From Varibaculum prostatecancerukia (GTDB taxonomy: Bacteria > Actinomycetota > Actinomycetes > Actinomycetales > Actinomycetaceae), in the NCBI RefSeq assembly GCF_943169825.2, contig NZ_OW968402.1, forward strand, positions 620,001 to 684,000: a stretch of DNA of 64,000 bases, written 5' to 3'. Positions 44,198 through 51,993 of the stretch are shown piece by piece. Both the position numbers and the translations under genes were made by a program. Numbering within the stretch: the stretch's first letter is position 1; the number at the start of each line of letters is the position of its first letter. Below the pieces are notes generated by a model. The model was not told the origin of the DNA and ran no database searches. It saw only the letters and a list, made by a program, of their open reading frames with translations.

Positions 44198-45592
44198 GTG
44201 GCTGAAACGCCCTCGAATTTGGATAGTGTTATCAATCTGGCAAAGCGACGCGGCTTTGTGTACCCCTGCGGTGAAATCTATGGTGGAACCCGCTCTGCCT
44301 GGGACTATGGCCCCTTAGGGGTAGAGCTCAAGGAAAACATCAAGCGACAGTGGTGGAACCGGATAGTGCGTTCGCGCGCCGATGTGGTGGGCCTGGATTC
44401 CTCGGTTATTTTGCCGACCAAAGTCTGGGAAGCCTCCGGTCACCTCAAAGCTTTCACTGATCCTTTGATTGAATGCACTGCTTGTCATACTCGCCACCGC
44501 CAGGATGACCTGCAGGAAGCCTATGCGGAAAAGCATCAGCTGCCCTCCGCCGACGAGGTTTCGATGGAGGATGTTCCTTGTCCTGCTTGTGGAAAGCGGG
44601 GACAGTGGACGGAGCCGCGCGCCTTCTCGGGATTGCTGAAAACTTTCCTGGGGCCGGTTGACGATGAAAAGGGTCTGCACTTCCTGCGTCCGGAAACCGC
44701 GCAAGGTATTTTTATTAACTTTGCGAACGTGATGTCCTCTGCCCGAATGAAACCACCCTTTGGAATCGGACAGATTGGCAAATCCTTCCGTAACGAGATC
44801 ACACCGGGCAACTTCATTTTCCGTACCCGCGAGTTTGAGCAGATGGAACTGGAGTTCTTCGTAGAACCGGGAACCGATGAAGAATGGCATCAATACTGGA
44901 TCGATGAACGTCTCGATTGGTACCAGAACTTGGGGATAAGCAGAGATAACTTGCGTCTATACGAACACCCCAAAGAAAAACTTTCTCACTACTCCAAGCG
45001 CACTGTCGATATCGAATATGCCTTCGGATTCCAGGGATCCAAGTGGGGTGAACTAGAGGGTATCGCTAACCGTACCGACTATGACCTGGGTGTTCATCAG
45101 CAGGTTTCGGGTAAGAATCTGGACTACTTCGACCAGACAAAGGGAGAGCGCTGGATACCCTACGTGATAGAGCCTTCAGCGGGACTTACTCGTTCTCTGA
45201 TGGCGTTTATGGTGGAAGCCTATTGTGAAGATGAAGCACCCAATGCCAAGGGGGGAGTGGATAAGCGCACGGTGCTGCGCCTGGATCCGCGTCTTGCCCC
45301 GGTGAAGGTCGCAGTTCTGCCCCTTTCCCGCAAGGATGAGCTAACTGGACCGGCTCAAGAGATTGCCCAAGATTTGCGAGCCAACTGGAATATCGAGTAT
45401 GACCAGGCCGGACAGGTAGGCCGGAGGTACCGCCGTCAAGACGAAATCGGTACCCCCTTCTGTGTCACCTATGACTTCCAGTCGGGCGAGGACCAGTGCG
45501 TGACCGTGCGTGACCGTGACTCCATGGAGCAAGAACGGGTAAAGATTGCGGAGCTAACCAACTACTTAGCAACCCGCCTGGTGGGCTGCTAA
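44198..45592 (+). CDS. glyS: Glycyl-tRNA synthetase (alpha-2 dimer type)
   Basis: Class II synthetase that charges tRNA-Gly. [13 protein letters not shown] near residue 18 and the motif 2 region F-R-N-E-I-T-P near 208 are diagnostic. A zinc ribbon is visible as E-C-T-A-C-H and C-P-A-C-G (about residues 92-130). I take the GTG at 44198 because AAGGAG lies seven bases upstream and the 15 codons before it are basic and not conserved. 464 residues, full length. I looked for a T-box leader upstream and saw none. Confidence 0.95.
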   Translation: MAETPSNLDSVINLAKRRGFVYPCGEIYGGTRSAWDYGPLGVELKENIKRQWWNRIVRSRADVVGLDSSVILPTKVWEASGHLKAFTDPLIECTACHTRHRQDDLQEAYAEKHQLPSADEVSMEDVPCPACGKRGQWTEPRAFSGLLKTFLGPVDDEKGLHFLRPETAQGIFINFANVMSSARMKPPFGIGQIGKSFRNEITPGNFIFRTREFEQMELEFFVEPGTDEEWHQYWIDERLDWYQNLGISRDNLRLYEHPKEKLSHYSKRTVDIEYAFGFQGSKWGELEGIANRTDYDLGVHQQVSGKNLDYFDQTKGERWIPYVIEPSAGLTRSLMAFMVEAYCEDEAPNAKGGVDKRTVLRLDPRLAPVKVAVLPLSRKDELTGPAQEIAQDLRANWNIEYDQAGQVGRRYRRQDEIGTPFCVTYDFQSGEDQCVTVRDRDSMEQERVKIAELTNYLATRLVGC

Positions 45593-45605
45593 AGGCGGCA
45601 CGCGT

Positions 45606-46955
45606 TTGCATCAGCACCTCCGTCGTTCCGGCCATTCTCGTCCGGATCCGCAGTCTCTACGCCGTGCGCGTCGCGTACTAACTGCACTGATAGTGCCGGT
45701 TTTACTGGCGATTATTATCGGTATCGTAACGCTTTACAGTCCGAAACCCTTAGGGGATGCCTCGCAGGACTGGTCTCAGCAGGGGACTAACCGTTTGAGT
45801 GGTCAGGTGACGGGCTTGGATGGAAAGAAATGTCTGATTCCGGGACTGAAAATGCCCAAGGGAGCAGCTGACCCCACTAACGGCATGCCGGAAACCCAGC
45901 CCTTGGTGTGTGTGAAAGTGCTGGAAGGGCAATGGAAGGACAAGATTGTCCCCGTTAGGGTTCCCGAAGAATCCAAGTCGGCGATTCGAGTAGGGACTGC
46001 GGTGTGGATGCTCTATGACACCGAAGCTATGGCCACCGGTACGCCCTTCCTGTTTACCGATATTAAACGGGGGAACGCCTTGGCGATTATGGCGGTCCTG
46101 TACGTGATAATTGTGGTGGCGGTAGCCGGCAGGCGCGGCTTCTTGGCGCTACTGGGGCTGCTGGCCTCGACCCTGGTGATTGTGTTTTTTATGCTACCGG
46201 CGCTAATGGCTGGGCAACCTCCGATGCTGGTTACCTTGGCGGGGGTAGGGGCGATAATGTTCCTATCGGTCTACCTGGCGCACGGGATTACCATTCGCAC
46301 CACCACCGCGCTGCTAGGTACCATCTTGGGGCTGGTAGTTACGGTTTTATTGGCTTACGCGGGTACGCGAGCGGCGGGACTTACCGGAGCTAGCGATGAG
46401 GATGCGTTGATTCTTGGCACCCAGCTGCCGGCTCTAGCACTGCCTTCCCTGTTTATGTGTGGAATCGTAGTGGCTGGTTTAGGCGCTCTAAATGACGTGA
46501 CCATTACCCAGGCATCGGCGGTTTGGGAACTCGATGAGGCTAATCCCCAAATGCCGCGGCGAAAACTATTTTCCCGGGCAATGCGGATTGGACGCGACCA
46601 CATTGCCTCTACGGTGTATACGTTGGCTTTCGCCTATGTAGGAACTGCGCTGCCTACTTTGATTTTGGCGATGTTATCGCAGCGTCCCTTCTTAGAACTG
46701 CTCACGGTCTCCCAGATAGCCGAGGAAATCGTGCGTACCCTGGTGGCTTCCATCGGATTAGTGCTGGCGATCCCCGCGACTACCGTGGTGGGGACTTTCC
46801 TCGTAAAATTCGTGCGGGCTTCCTCTGGGTCAGTCGCGGATTTACATTCGTCTTCCGCGAAAGATTCACGAGTGAAGGAGCAGGTAGAGCCGCAGACGTT
46901 AGGTGGGGACGCAACAACGGTAGTGCGTACAGGAGGCGGTCGGCATGCCCACTAA
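45606..46955 (+). CDS. YibE/F-like membrane protein
   Basis: Multi-helix membrane protein of the YibE/F family, function unknown. After a basic N-terminus (R-R-S-G-H-S-R-P) there is a membrane segment near residues 28-45, then an extracytoplasmic domain of about 100 residues with two cysteines, then some seven hydrophobic segments from about 155 to 400. N-D-V-T-I-T-Q-A-S-A-V near 297 is a typical conserved block. The start is a TTG 13 bp behind the glyS stop with AAAGGCGG before it; no better start is available without losing the first membrane helix. The end overlaps dusB by 11 bp. Confidence 0.85.
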   Translation: MHQHLRRSGHSRPDPQSLRRARRVLTALIVPVLLAIIIGIVTLYSPKPLGDASQDWSQQGTNRLSGQVTGLDGKKCLIPGLKMPKGAADPTNGMPETQPLVCVKVLEGQWKDKIVPVRVPEESKSAIRVGTAVWMLYDTEAMATGTPFLFTDIKRGNALAIMAVLYVIIVVAVAGRRGFLALLGLLASTLVIVFFMLPALMAGQPPMLVTLAGVGAIMFLSVYLAHGITIRTTTALLGTILGLVVTVLLAYAGTRAAGLTGASDEDALILGTQLPALALPSLFMCGIVVAGLGALNDVTITQASAVWELDEANPQMPRRKLFSRAMRIGRDHIASTVYTLAFAYVGTALPTLILAMLSQRPFLELLTVSQIAEEIVRTLVASIGLVLAIPATTVVGTFLVKFVRASSGSVADLHSSSAKDSRVKEQVEPQTLGGDATTVVRTGGGRHAH

Positions 46956-48159
46956 GCTCGGGGAAATTACGGTTGCTACTCCTATCGCTTTGGCGCCGAT
47001 GGCGGGAGTAACCAACGCGCCTTTTCGCCGGATTTGCCGGGAGCAAGCAGTCCAAGCGCTCAAAGATTTAGGGATTACCTCTACTGATGGCCCGGCCAGC
47101 GGGCTTTATGTTTGTGAAATGATTACCGCCCGCGCCCTGGTGGAAGGCAACTCCCGCACTCTGGATTTGATTAAGCCAGACACGGAAGAGACGTTTCGTT
47201 CGGTGCAGCTACACGGGGTGGATCCGGAAACTATGTATCAAGGCGCCCGGATGTTGGTGCGCGAAGGTTTGGCCGATCACCTGGATATTAACTTTGGCTG
47301 TCCGGTTCCGAAAGTGACCCGTAAAGGTGCCGGGGCGGCTTTGCCTTGGAAAATAGAACGCTTTGGGCAAATAGTGGCGGCAGTGGTAGCTGGAGCAAAG
47401 ACCGGAGAAAAAGATTCTCCGCGTGATCATCCCGTGCCGGTGACCGCAAAAATTCGTATTGGTATCGATGCCGAGCATGAAACCTATCGCGATGCTGGCA
47501 AATTGGCGCAGAAGGTAGGGGCGAGTGCGGTGGTGCTACACGGTCGCAGCGCCAATCAATACTATTCCGGCAGCGCCAACTGGGAGGCGATCGCCCAGTT
47601 GAAACAGGATTTAGAGATTCCAGTGTGGGGGAATGGGGATATTTTTTCTGCCGAGGACGCCTTGGCGATGCTGGAGCAAACCGGTTGCGCGGGAGTGGAG
47701 ATCGGTCGCGGATGCCAGGGGAGACCGTGGCTTTTCTATGACCTGGCCAGCGCGCTTAACGGTTCGGATAACCGGGCTCGCCCCAACTTGGGACAGGTAT
47801 GCGAAATGGCGTTGCGACACACCCAGATGCTGAGCTCCTGGATGGGAAACCAGGAACGGGCTTTGCGGGATATGCGGAAGCACCTGGGGTGGTATTTTCG
47901 GGGATTTGCAGTGGGGGGAGACTTCCGCCGCGCCCTCACCAGTGCTAATAGTTTGCAAGAGTTAGAGCAACTGTTTTCGACCCTAGATCCTGCTTTACCT
48001 TACCCTCCGGCAGCGGAGGGTAAGCGTGGCCGGAGGGGCAATCCCCGCAAGACCCACTTACCGGAGGGTTGGCTAGCAACCAGAGAGGTAGATGCGGCAG
48101 CTGCCCGGATTTTGGAAGCTGCAAAGCTGGATACTTCTCTAGACCAAGGCGGCTATTAG
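46945..48159 (+). CDS. dusB: tRNA-dihydrouridine synthase
   Basis: FMN enzyme that reduces uridine to dihydrouridine in tRNA. The N-terminal block A-L-A-P-M-A-G-V-T-N near residue 15, L-D-I-N-F-G-C-P-V-P-K near 112 with the catalytic Cys, and V-V-L-H-G-R-S near 198 are diagnostic. The 404 residues are somewhat long: near residue 350 there is an Arg/Lys/Gly-rich loop (A-A-E-G-K-R-G-R-R-G) encoded by a hairpin-forming sequence. GGAGG precedes the ATG, which overlaps the end of the YibE/F-like gene. Confidence 0.93.
   Translation: MPTKLGEITVATPIALAPMAGVTNAPFRRICREQAVQALKDLGITSTDGPASGLYVCEMITARALVEGNSRTLDLIKPDTEETFRSVQLHGVDPETMYQGARMLVREGLADHLDINFGCPVPKVTRKGAGAALPWKIERFGQIVAAVVAGAKTGEKDSPRDHPVPVTAKIRIGIDAEHETYRDAGKLAQKVGASAVVLHGRSANQYYSGSANWEAIAQLKQDLEIPVWGNGDIFSAEDALAMLEQTGCAGVEIGRGCQGRPWLFYDLASALNGSDNRARPNLGQVCEMALRHTQMLSSWMGNQERALRDMRKHLGWYFRGFAVGGDFRRALTSANSLQELEQLFSTLDPALPYPPAAEGKRGRRGNPRKTHLPEGWLATREVDAAAARILEAAKLDTSLDQGGY
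47999..48024. repeat. Perfect hairpin inside dusB
   Basis: CTTACCCTCCG and CGGAGGGTAAG form an 11-bp perfect stem around GCAG. It lies within the reading frame, at the Pro/Ala/Gly/Lys-rich loop near residue 355, which is not a conserved part of the enzyme. Confidence 0.75.
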
Positions 48160-48186
48160 GGGGCGAAACCCCCGATAAAGGCTAGA

Positions 48187-49449
48187 GTGAAATATATGGA
48201 AACCGCGCCCTATTCTCCCCGTGACCGCGAGCGCTTCAAAACGGAGCCCACGAAATCTTCGCATCGCACCGATTTTGCCCGGGATCGGGCGCGGATTATG
48301 TATTCTTCGGCGCTGAGGCGGCTAGGGGCGAAAACCCAGGTTTTAGGGCCGGCGACTGATTCTTTTATCCGCACCCGGCTTACTCATTCCATCGAAGTTT
48401 CGCAGGTAGGCAGGTCGATCGCCCAAGAAATGGGGTGTGACCCCGATATCGTTGATGCCGCTTGCCAAGCCCATGACCTGGGGCATCCACCTTTCGGGCA
48501 TAATGGGGAGCGGGCACTCGACGAAGTTGCCAAAGATATTGGCGGTTTTGAGGGGAACGCCCAAACCTTCCGCCTGCTTACCCGCCTCGAGCCGAAGGTT
48601 CTCAGCGCGACAGGCAGCCCTCTGGGGCTAAATCTCACCCGCGCCACTCTAGATGCGGTTTGTAAATATCCTTGGCTCAAAGGGGAGGGCGCTAATAGCG
48701 AATATTCGCGCAAAAAATACAATTGCTACCGCGAAGATGCCGAAGTTTTTAATTGGATGCGCAGGTTTTCGCCCCCGCACCAGCGCTGTCTAGAAGCGCA
48801 AATCATGGATATTTCCGACGATATTGCCTATTCGGTGCACGATGTAGAGGACGGTATTCAAACCGGGGAGCTAGACCCGGCTACCTTGGGGGAGAGCAAA
48901 TCTTTAGAGTTGGTGTTTAAAACCGCGACTGAATGGTACGGAGCCGCGCAGGGTGACGAATTAGAAGAGGCCTGGAAACGGATACATACCCTACCGGGGT
49001 GGCTATCTAGTTTCGATGGCTCCTATCGCGATATGGCGCGGCTGAAAAATATGACTTCCCAACTGATAGGGTGCTTTTGCTCGGCAGTATCTTCCGCTAC
49101 TTTGCAGGCGGCAGGAACCGGTCCCTTGCATCGCTACGATGCAGATCTTGTTATTCCGGATGCTACCCTCGCCGAAATTAAGCTCTTAAAAGGAATCGCT
49201 GCCGCCTATATGATGGCGCCGCGAGAAACTGAACCTATTTATTTAGCGCAACGCACCACTATCTATGAACTAGCCGATGCTCTCTGGGAACGGCCGGATG
49301 AGTTGGAAGAGCCCCATCTTAGCGCTTGGCGTCAGGCCACTGACGATGACGGCAGGTTGCGAGCCCTAGTTGATCAAATCGCCTCTTTGACCGACACTAG
49401 CGCTAACCAGTGGCACGCTCGCCTCTGTGGCATGTTCCGTTCAGTTTAG
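48187..49449 (+). CDS. dgt: Deoxyguanosinetriphosphate triphosphohydrolase-like protein
   Basis: HD-domain enzyme that splits dNTPs into nucleoside and triphosphate. The N-terminal R-T-D-F-A-R-D-R-A-R-I near residue 21 and R-T-R-L-T-H-S-I-E-V near 62 are followed by the metal-binding H-D-L-G-H-P-P-F-G-H-N-G-E near 97. The GTG at 48187 has AAGG upstream; the ATG three codons later is an alternative. 420 residues, full length. The last 76 bp of the gene recur at 50512-50587. In the short gap to dusB there is a small GGGG/CCCC hairpin. Confidence 0.95.
   Translation: MKYMETAPYSPRDRERFKTEPTKSSHRTDFARDRARIMYSSALRRLGAKTQVLGPATDSFIRTRLTHSIEVSQVGRSIAQEMGCDPDIVDAACQAHDLGHPPFGHNGERALDEVAKDIGGFEGNAQTFRLLTRLEPKVLSATGSPLGLNLTRATLDAVCKYPWLKGEGANSEYSRKKYNCYREDAEVFNWMRRFSPPHQRCLEAQIMDISDDIAYSVHDVEDGIQTGELDPATLGESKSLELVFKTATEWYGAAQGDELEEAWKRIHTLPGWLSSFDGSYRDMARLKNMTSQLIGCFCSAVSSATLQAAGTGPLHRYDADLVIPDATLAEIKLLKGIAAAYMMAPRETEPIYLAQRTTIYELADALWERPDELEEPHLSAWRQATDDDGRLRALVDQIASLTDTSANQWHARLCGMFRSV
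49373..49448 (+). repeat. 76-bp duplication, copy 1 (end of dgt)
   Basis: The tail of dgt, from ATCAAATCGCC to the base before the last of the stop codon. It is repeated at 50512-50587 with three changes, all near its right end. Confidence 0.95.
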
Positions 49450-49661
49450 TATCTAAAATGAAATAACTGCTATTTAAGAAACTTTAGCGAGCGGTAGCGT
49501 AAAAATATTTTGTAATTACTCGGCGTGGCTTGCTCTGCCCATTTATAGAAACGGTGATCGCTGCTTAGCAATCAGCAGCTGGAATTCGTCTAGCCTCTGC
49601 AAGCAAGTGCCGTAGGCAATAATTTGTGGACGGTTAATATCTCTAAACTTCCTCTAGGTTC

Positions 49662-49698
49662 TTGACAATACCGCGGGGGGGTGGGGGCAGACTTACAA
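49662..49698 (+). promoter_or_regulatory. Promoter-like region with a G-tract in front of the DUF4352 gene
   Basis: A perfect TTGACA (49662-49667) is followed by seven G (49675-49681), one T and five G. The nearest TTACAA (49693-49698) is 25 bases away, too far for an ordinary promoter. The rest of the 286-bp gap behind dgt holds nothing I recognise. Confidence 0.35.
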
Positions 49699-49735
49699 AG
49701 AATCTCTTTATTTTTTAGCCCCTGGAGGAGGAGCA

Positions 49736-50311
49736 ATGGAAGAAAAGAAAAAGAAACGCTGGCCCTGGATAGTAGGCGCTATCGTCCTGGTAGTGGCGAT
49801 TGCAGGCTTTTTTGGCGGCAATAAGGGTGACAGCGGAAACTCGGCTCAAACCGATTCGGCTGCGCAGACTCAAAACAGCAAGGCTGCTGAAACAAAGGAA
49901 GATGAGTCCTACTCTCTAGGAAAAGAATTCAAAGTCGGAGATTGGACTGTCACAGTTGTTTCGGTTGATGAACCGGTATCTGACGTGGGTAAAAATGAGT
50001 TTGCTGAAGGAGCCAAAGCTCAGGGGCATTTTATTCCGGTTAAAATGAAAGCCAAAAATGATGGCTCTAAGTCCGCTACTTTTTTTGCCGACAGTGTGAA
50101 GCTAAAAGATAGTGATGGTAAAGAGTTTTCCTACAGCAGCGACGCCGCAATTTGGGGAACTGAGCAGGGTGGAATGATCCTAGAAGATGTTAACCCCGGA
50201 AATACGGTTGAGGGAGTGCTTTGGTTTGATACTCCAACTGATGCAACTATCTCGGAAGTTGTTTTCAGTGGCGGGTTGCTAGATAAGTCTGTGAGTGTCC
50301 CCGTCAAATAG
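49736..50311 (+). CDS. Membrane-anchored DUF4352-type protein
   Basis: A 191-residue exported protein. Five lysines and W-P-W precede one membrane segment (about residues 10-25, I-V-G-A-I-V-L-V-V-A-I-A-G-F-F); a Ser/Thr/Gln/Ala/Glu-rich linker follows to about 60. The domain from about 60 to 190 has the DUF4352 immunoglobulin-like pattern (G-D-W-T-V-T-V, then V-K-M-K-A-K-N, then V-E-G-V-L-W-F-D). Function unknown; such proteins are often paralogous surface proteins. GGAGGAGG precedes the ATG. It is the only gene between the two copies of the dgt tail. Confidence 0.85.
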   Translation: MEEKKKKRWPWIVGAIVLVVAIAGFFGGNKGDSGNSAQTDSAAQTQNSKAAETKEDESYSLGKEFKVGDWTVTVVSVDEPVSDVGKNEFAEGAKAQGHFIPVKMKAKNDGSKSATFFADSVKLKDSDGKEFSYSSDAAIWGTEQGGMILEDVNPGNTVEGVLWFDTPTDATISEVVFSGGLLDKSVSVPVK

Positions 50312-50336
50312 TAATAGTTTCTAAAGAATTAGATTT

Positions 50337-50380
50337 TGCCTTCGCCGCGAAAAGTCGCGGCGAAGGCATTTTATTTTTAT
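50337..50380 (+). terminator. Rho-independent terminator of the DUF4352 gene
   Basis: TGCCTTCGCCGCG (50337-50349) and CGCGGCGAAGGCA (50356-50368) form a 13-bp perfect stem with a 6-base loop, followed by TTTTATTTTTAT. It ends the gene 25 bp after its stop. Confidence 0.9.
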
Positions 50381-50511
50381 TGTTATCTTTCCGTACTCAC
50401 CACTAGCAACTATCGTTTTCTTAATGGTTAATACTCAGATAGGGAGCGTCCTCGTTCCGAGTAATCAGCCAAATGTGAATTGGCTCGACTAAGCACAAAA
50501 ATCGATCGGCT

Positions 50512-50587
50512 ATCAAATCGCCTCTTTGACCGACACTAGCGCTAACCAGTGGCACGCTCGCCTCTGTGGCATGCTCCGCTCGGTTTA
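50512..50587 (+). repeat. 76-bp duplication, copy 2 (extra dgt tail)
   Basis: Identical to 49373-49448 except for three transitions. It has no gene of its own, being a fragment of the last 25 codons of dgt. Apart from this fragment and the terminator at 50337 I see nothing in 50312-50746. Confidence 0.95.
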
Positions 50588-50746
50588 AAGGCTGATAAAA
50601 CTTTTCCCGTTTTAAGAAGCTGAGATTTAACATTAGGGTGTTGTCTCAAGTAATACGACTAAAATAGTTTCTTTACCAAGATTAATTAGCGCTTTCTTGA
50701 TTGCTTCTCAGATTAGCTTTATCCACCATTTCTAGGAGCGGATCTT

Positions 50747-51580
50747 TCAGCTTTTTTCTGATTTATCTTTTTCTGATTCATCATCGTCCGATATCCCGTG
50801 TGCCAGATTATAGAGTTCTTTCCGGGGATTATCAGAGAGTATTGCCGCTATATAAGGTATGAGCAGGTAGAAAAGGGCATATAGTATCCCGCCAATCATA
50901 AAAACTGTTGTCCAGCGAATCTCAATCAAAGGAACAACAAGTATTGTGGAAGAGTAATTCTCCTCGAAATAGTATGAGATTAAGCCGAAGAGAAAGCCTC
51001 CCCACCCAGGTAGTCCCACAAATAGGCCTCTCCCGGTGAGCTTGAGGAAGTCCAGCGGTGTAAGCGGATATTCCTCATGGTTTTTGTTGAATAGGTTTGG
51101 TATACCTGCAGTTGGAGAAGGTTTAGAGCCGTTATAGGGTTGCGGCGATCCGTAAGGTTGCGGGGACTGGTATCCCTGCGGAGGCTGCGGGCTTTGGAAT
51201 GGTTGGGGAGGTTGATACCCTCCCGGCGGCTGCGGGGGTTGGTATCCCTGCGGAGGTTGAGGAGGTTGCGGCGAACCGTAGGGTTGCGGAGGCTGATACC
51301 CTCCCGGCGGTTGCGGAGGCTGGTAGGGTTGCGGTGGTTGCGAGCCTTGCCACGGTTGGGAAGGCTGTGCAGGGCTGTAAGGCGCTTTAGGTGGGTATGG
51401 CTGGCGCGGTTGCGAGCCTTGCGGAGGCTGTGGGCTCTGGAATGGTTGGGGAGGCTGATACCCTCCCGGCGGTTGCGGCGGTTGGTATCCCTGTGGGGGC
51501 TGGGGTGGTTGTGCAGAATTGTTGGGTTGCGGGGGCTGGTATCCCCGTGGCGGCTGCGGAGGTGTATTTGGAGGAATCAT
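50747..51580 (-). CDS. Proline/glutamine-rich repeat membrane protein
   Basis: A 277-residue protein. Residues 1-165 are a low-complexity array of P-Q-P, Q-P-P-Q-G-Y and G-G-Y-Q-P-P units; a block of about 25 residues occurs twice (near 30 and 112). The rest has two hydrophobic segments (about 188-205 and 222-250) and a short acidic-basic C-terminus. The proline-rich part resembles the cytoplasmic N-termini of many actinobacterial membrane proteins, but I recognise no family. The ATG at 51580 has AAGGA upstream. Neighbours give no clue to function. Confidence 0.82.
   Translation of the reverse strand: MIPPNTPPQPPRGYQPPQPNNSAQPPQPPQGYQPPQPPGGYQPPQPFQSPQPPQGSQPRQPYPPKAPYSPAQPSQPWQGSQPPQPYQPPQPPGGYQPPQPYGSPQPPQPPQGYQPPQPPGGYQPPQPFQSPQPPQGYQSPQPYGSPQPYNGSKPSPTAGIPNLFNKNHEEYPLTPLDFLKLTGRGLFVGLPGWGGFLFGLISYYFEENYSSTILVVPLIEIRWTTVFMIGGILYALFYLLIPYIAAILSDNPRKELYNLAHGISDDDESEKDKSEKS
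51178..51512. repeat. Low-complexity proline-codon repeats, with a block of about 90 bp present twice
   Basis: The segments 51178-51270 and 51420-51512 are clearly alike over about 90 bp; both contain GGAATGGTTGGGGAGG and TGATACCCTCCCGGCGG. They encode the same P-Q-rich block in the proline-rich membrane protein. Confidence 0.8.
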
Positions 51581-51599
51581 CGTTGATCCTTGCTTTCTC

Positions 51600-51960
51600 G
51601 TTAGGAACTGTGGTTAGCAAAAGTAGGGCGATTAGTGTTTAAACTAGACGCTGCTTCTACCGCTAGATTACTGGGGCATTCTCGTCTTTGGGAGCCAAAT
51701 TAACATCTGAGTTATGATACATTTTGCCGAAAATAATATCGACTAAAAGGTGATTTAAAGTAACAAAGTATTAAAGTGTAGCACCTTGTTAACTGGGGTT
51801 TCTTTTGTGGAAGATCTAATGTTTGCTAAAAATAAAATGAATAAAATAAATTATTTTTTGCCCCATTTACCCGTTTTTCTTTTATGCATACTGAAAGCTA
51901 TTTCTTAAATGAATCTCTGAGATATTAGCCAAAAATCCACAAGATAAGAAGCAACCGTAG
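51600..51960. other. AT-rich gene-free stretch before dnaG
   Basis: About 360 bp without a credible gene, clearly richer in A and T than the flanks. The only structure I note is AAGGTG with a distant CACCTT (about 51749-51788). It presumably contains the dnaG promoter, which I cannot place. Confidence 0.5.
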
Positions 51961-51993
51961 ATGCACCCGCCCGTCCTCACCTATGATGAAGAT

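Noticed and set aside
51140-51586. Plus-strand Arg/Leu-rich frame opposite the proline-rich protein
   Set aside because: Antisense of low-complexity proline codons stays open by composition only.
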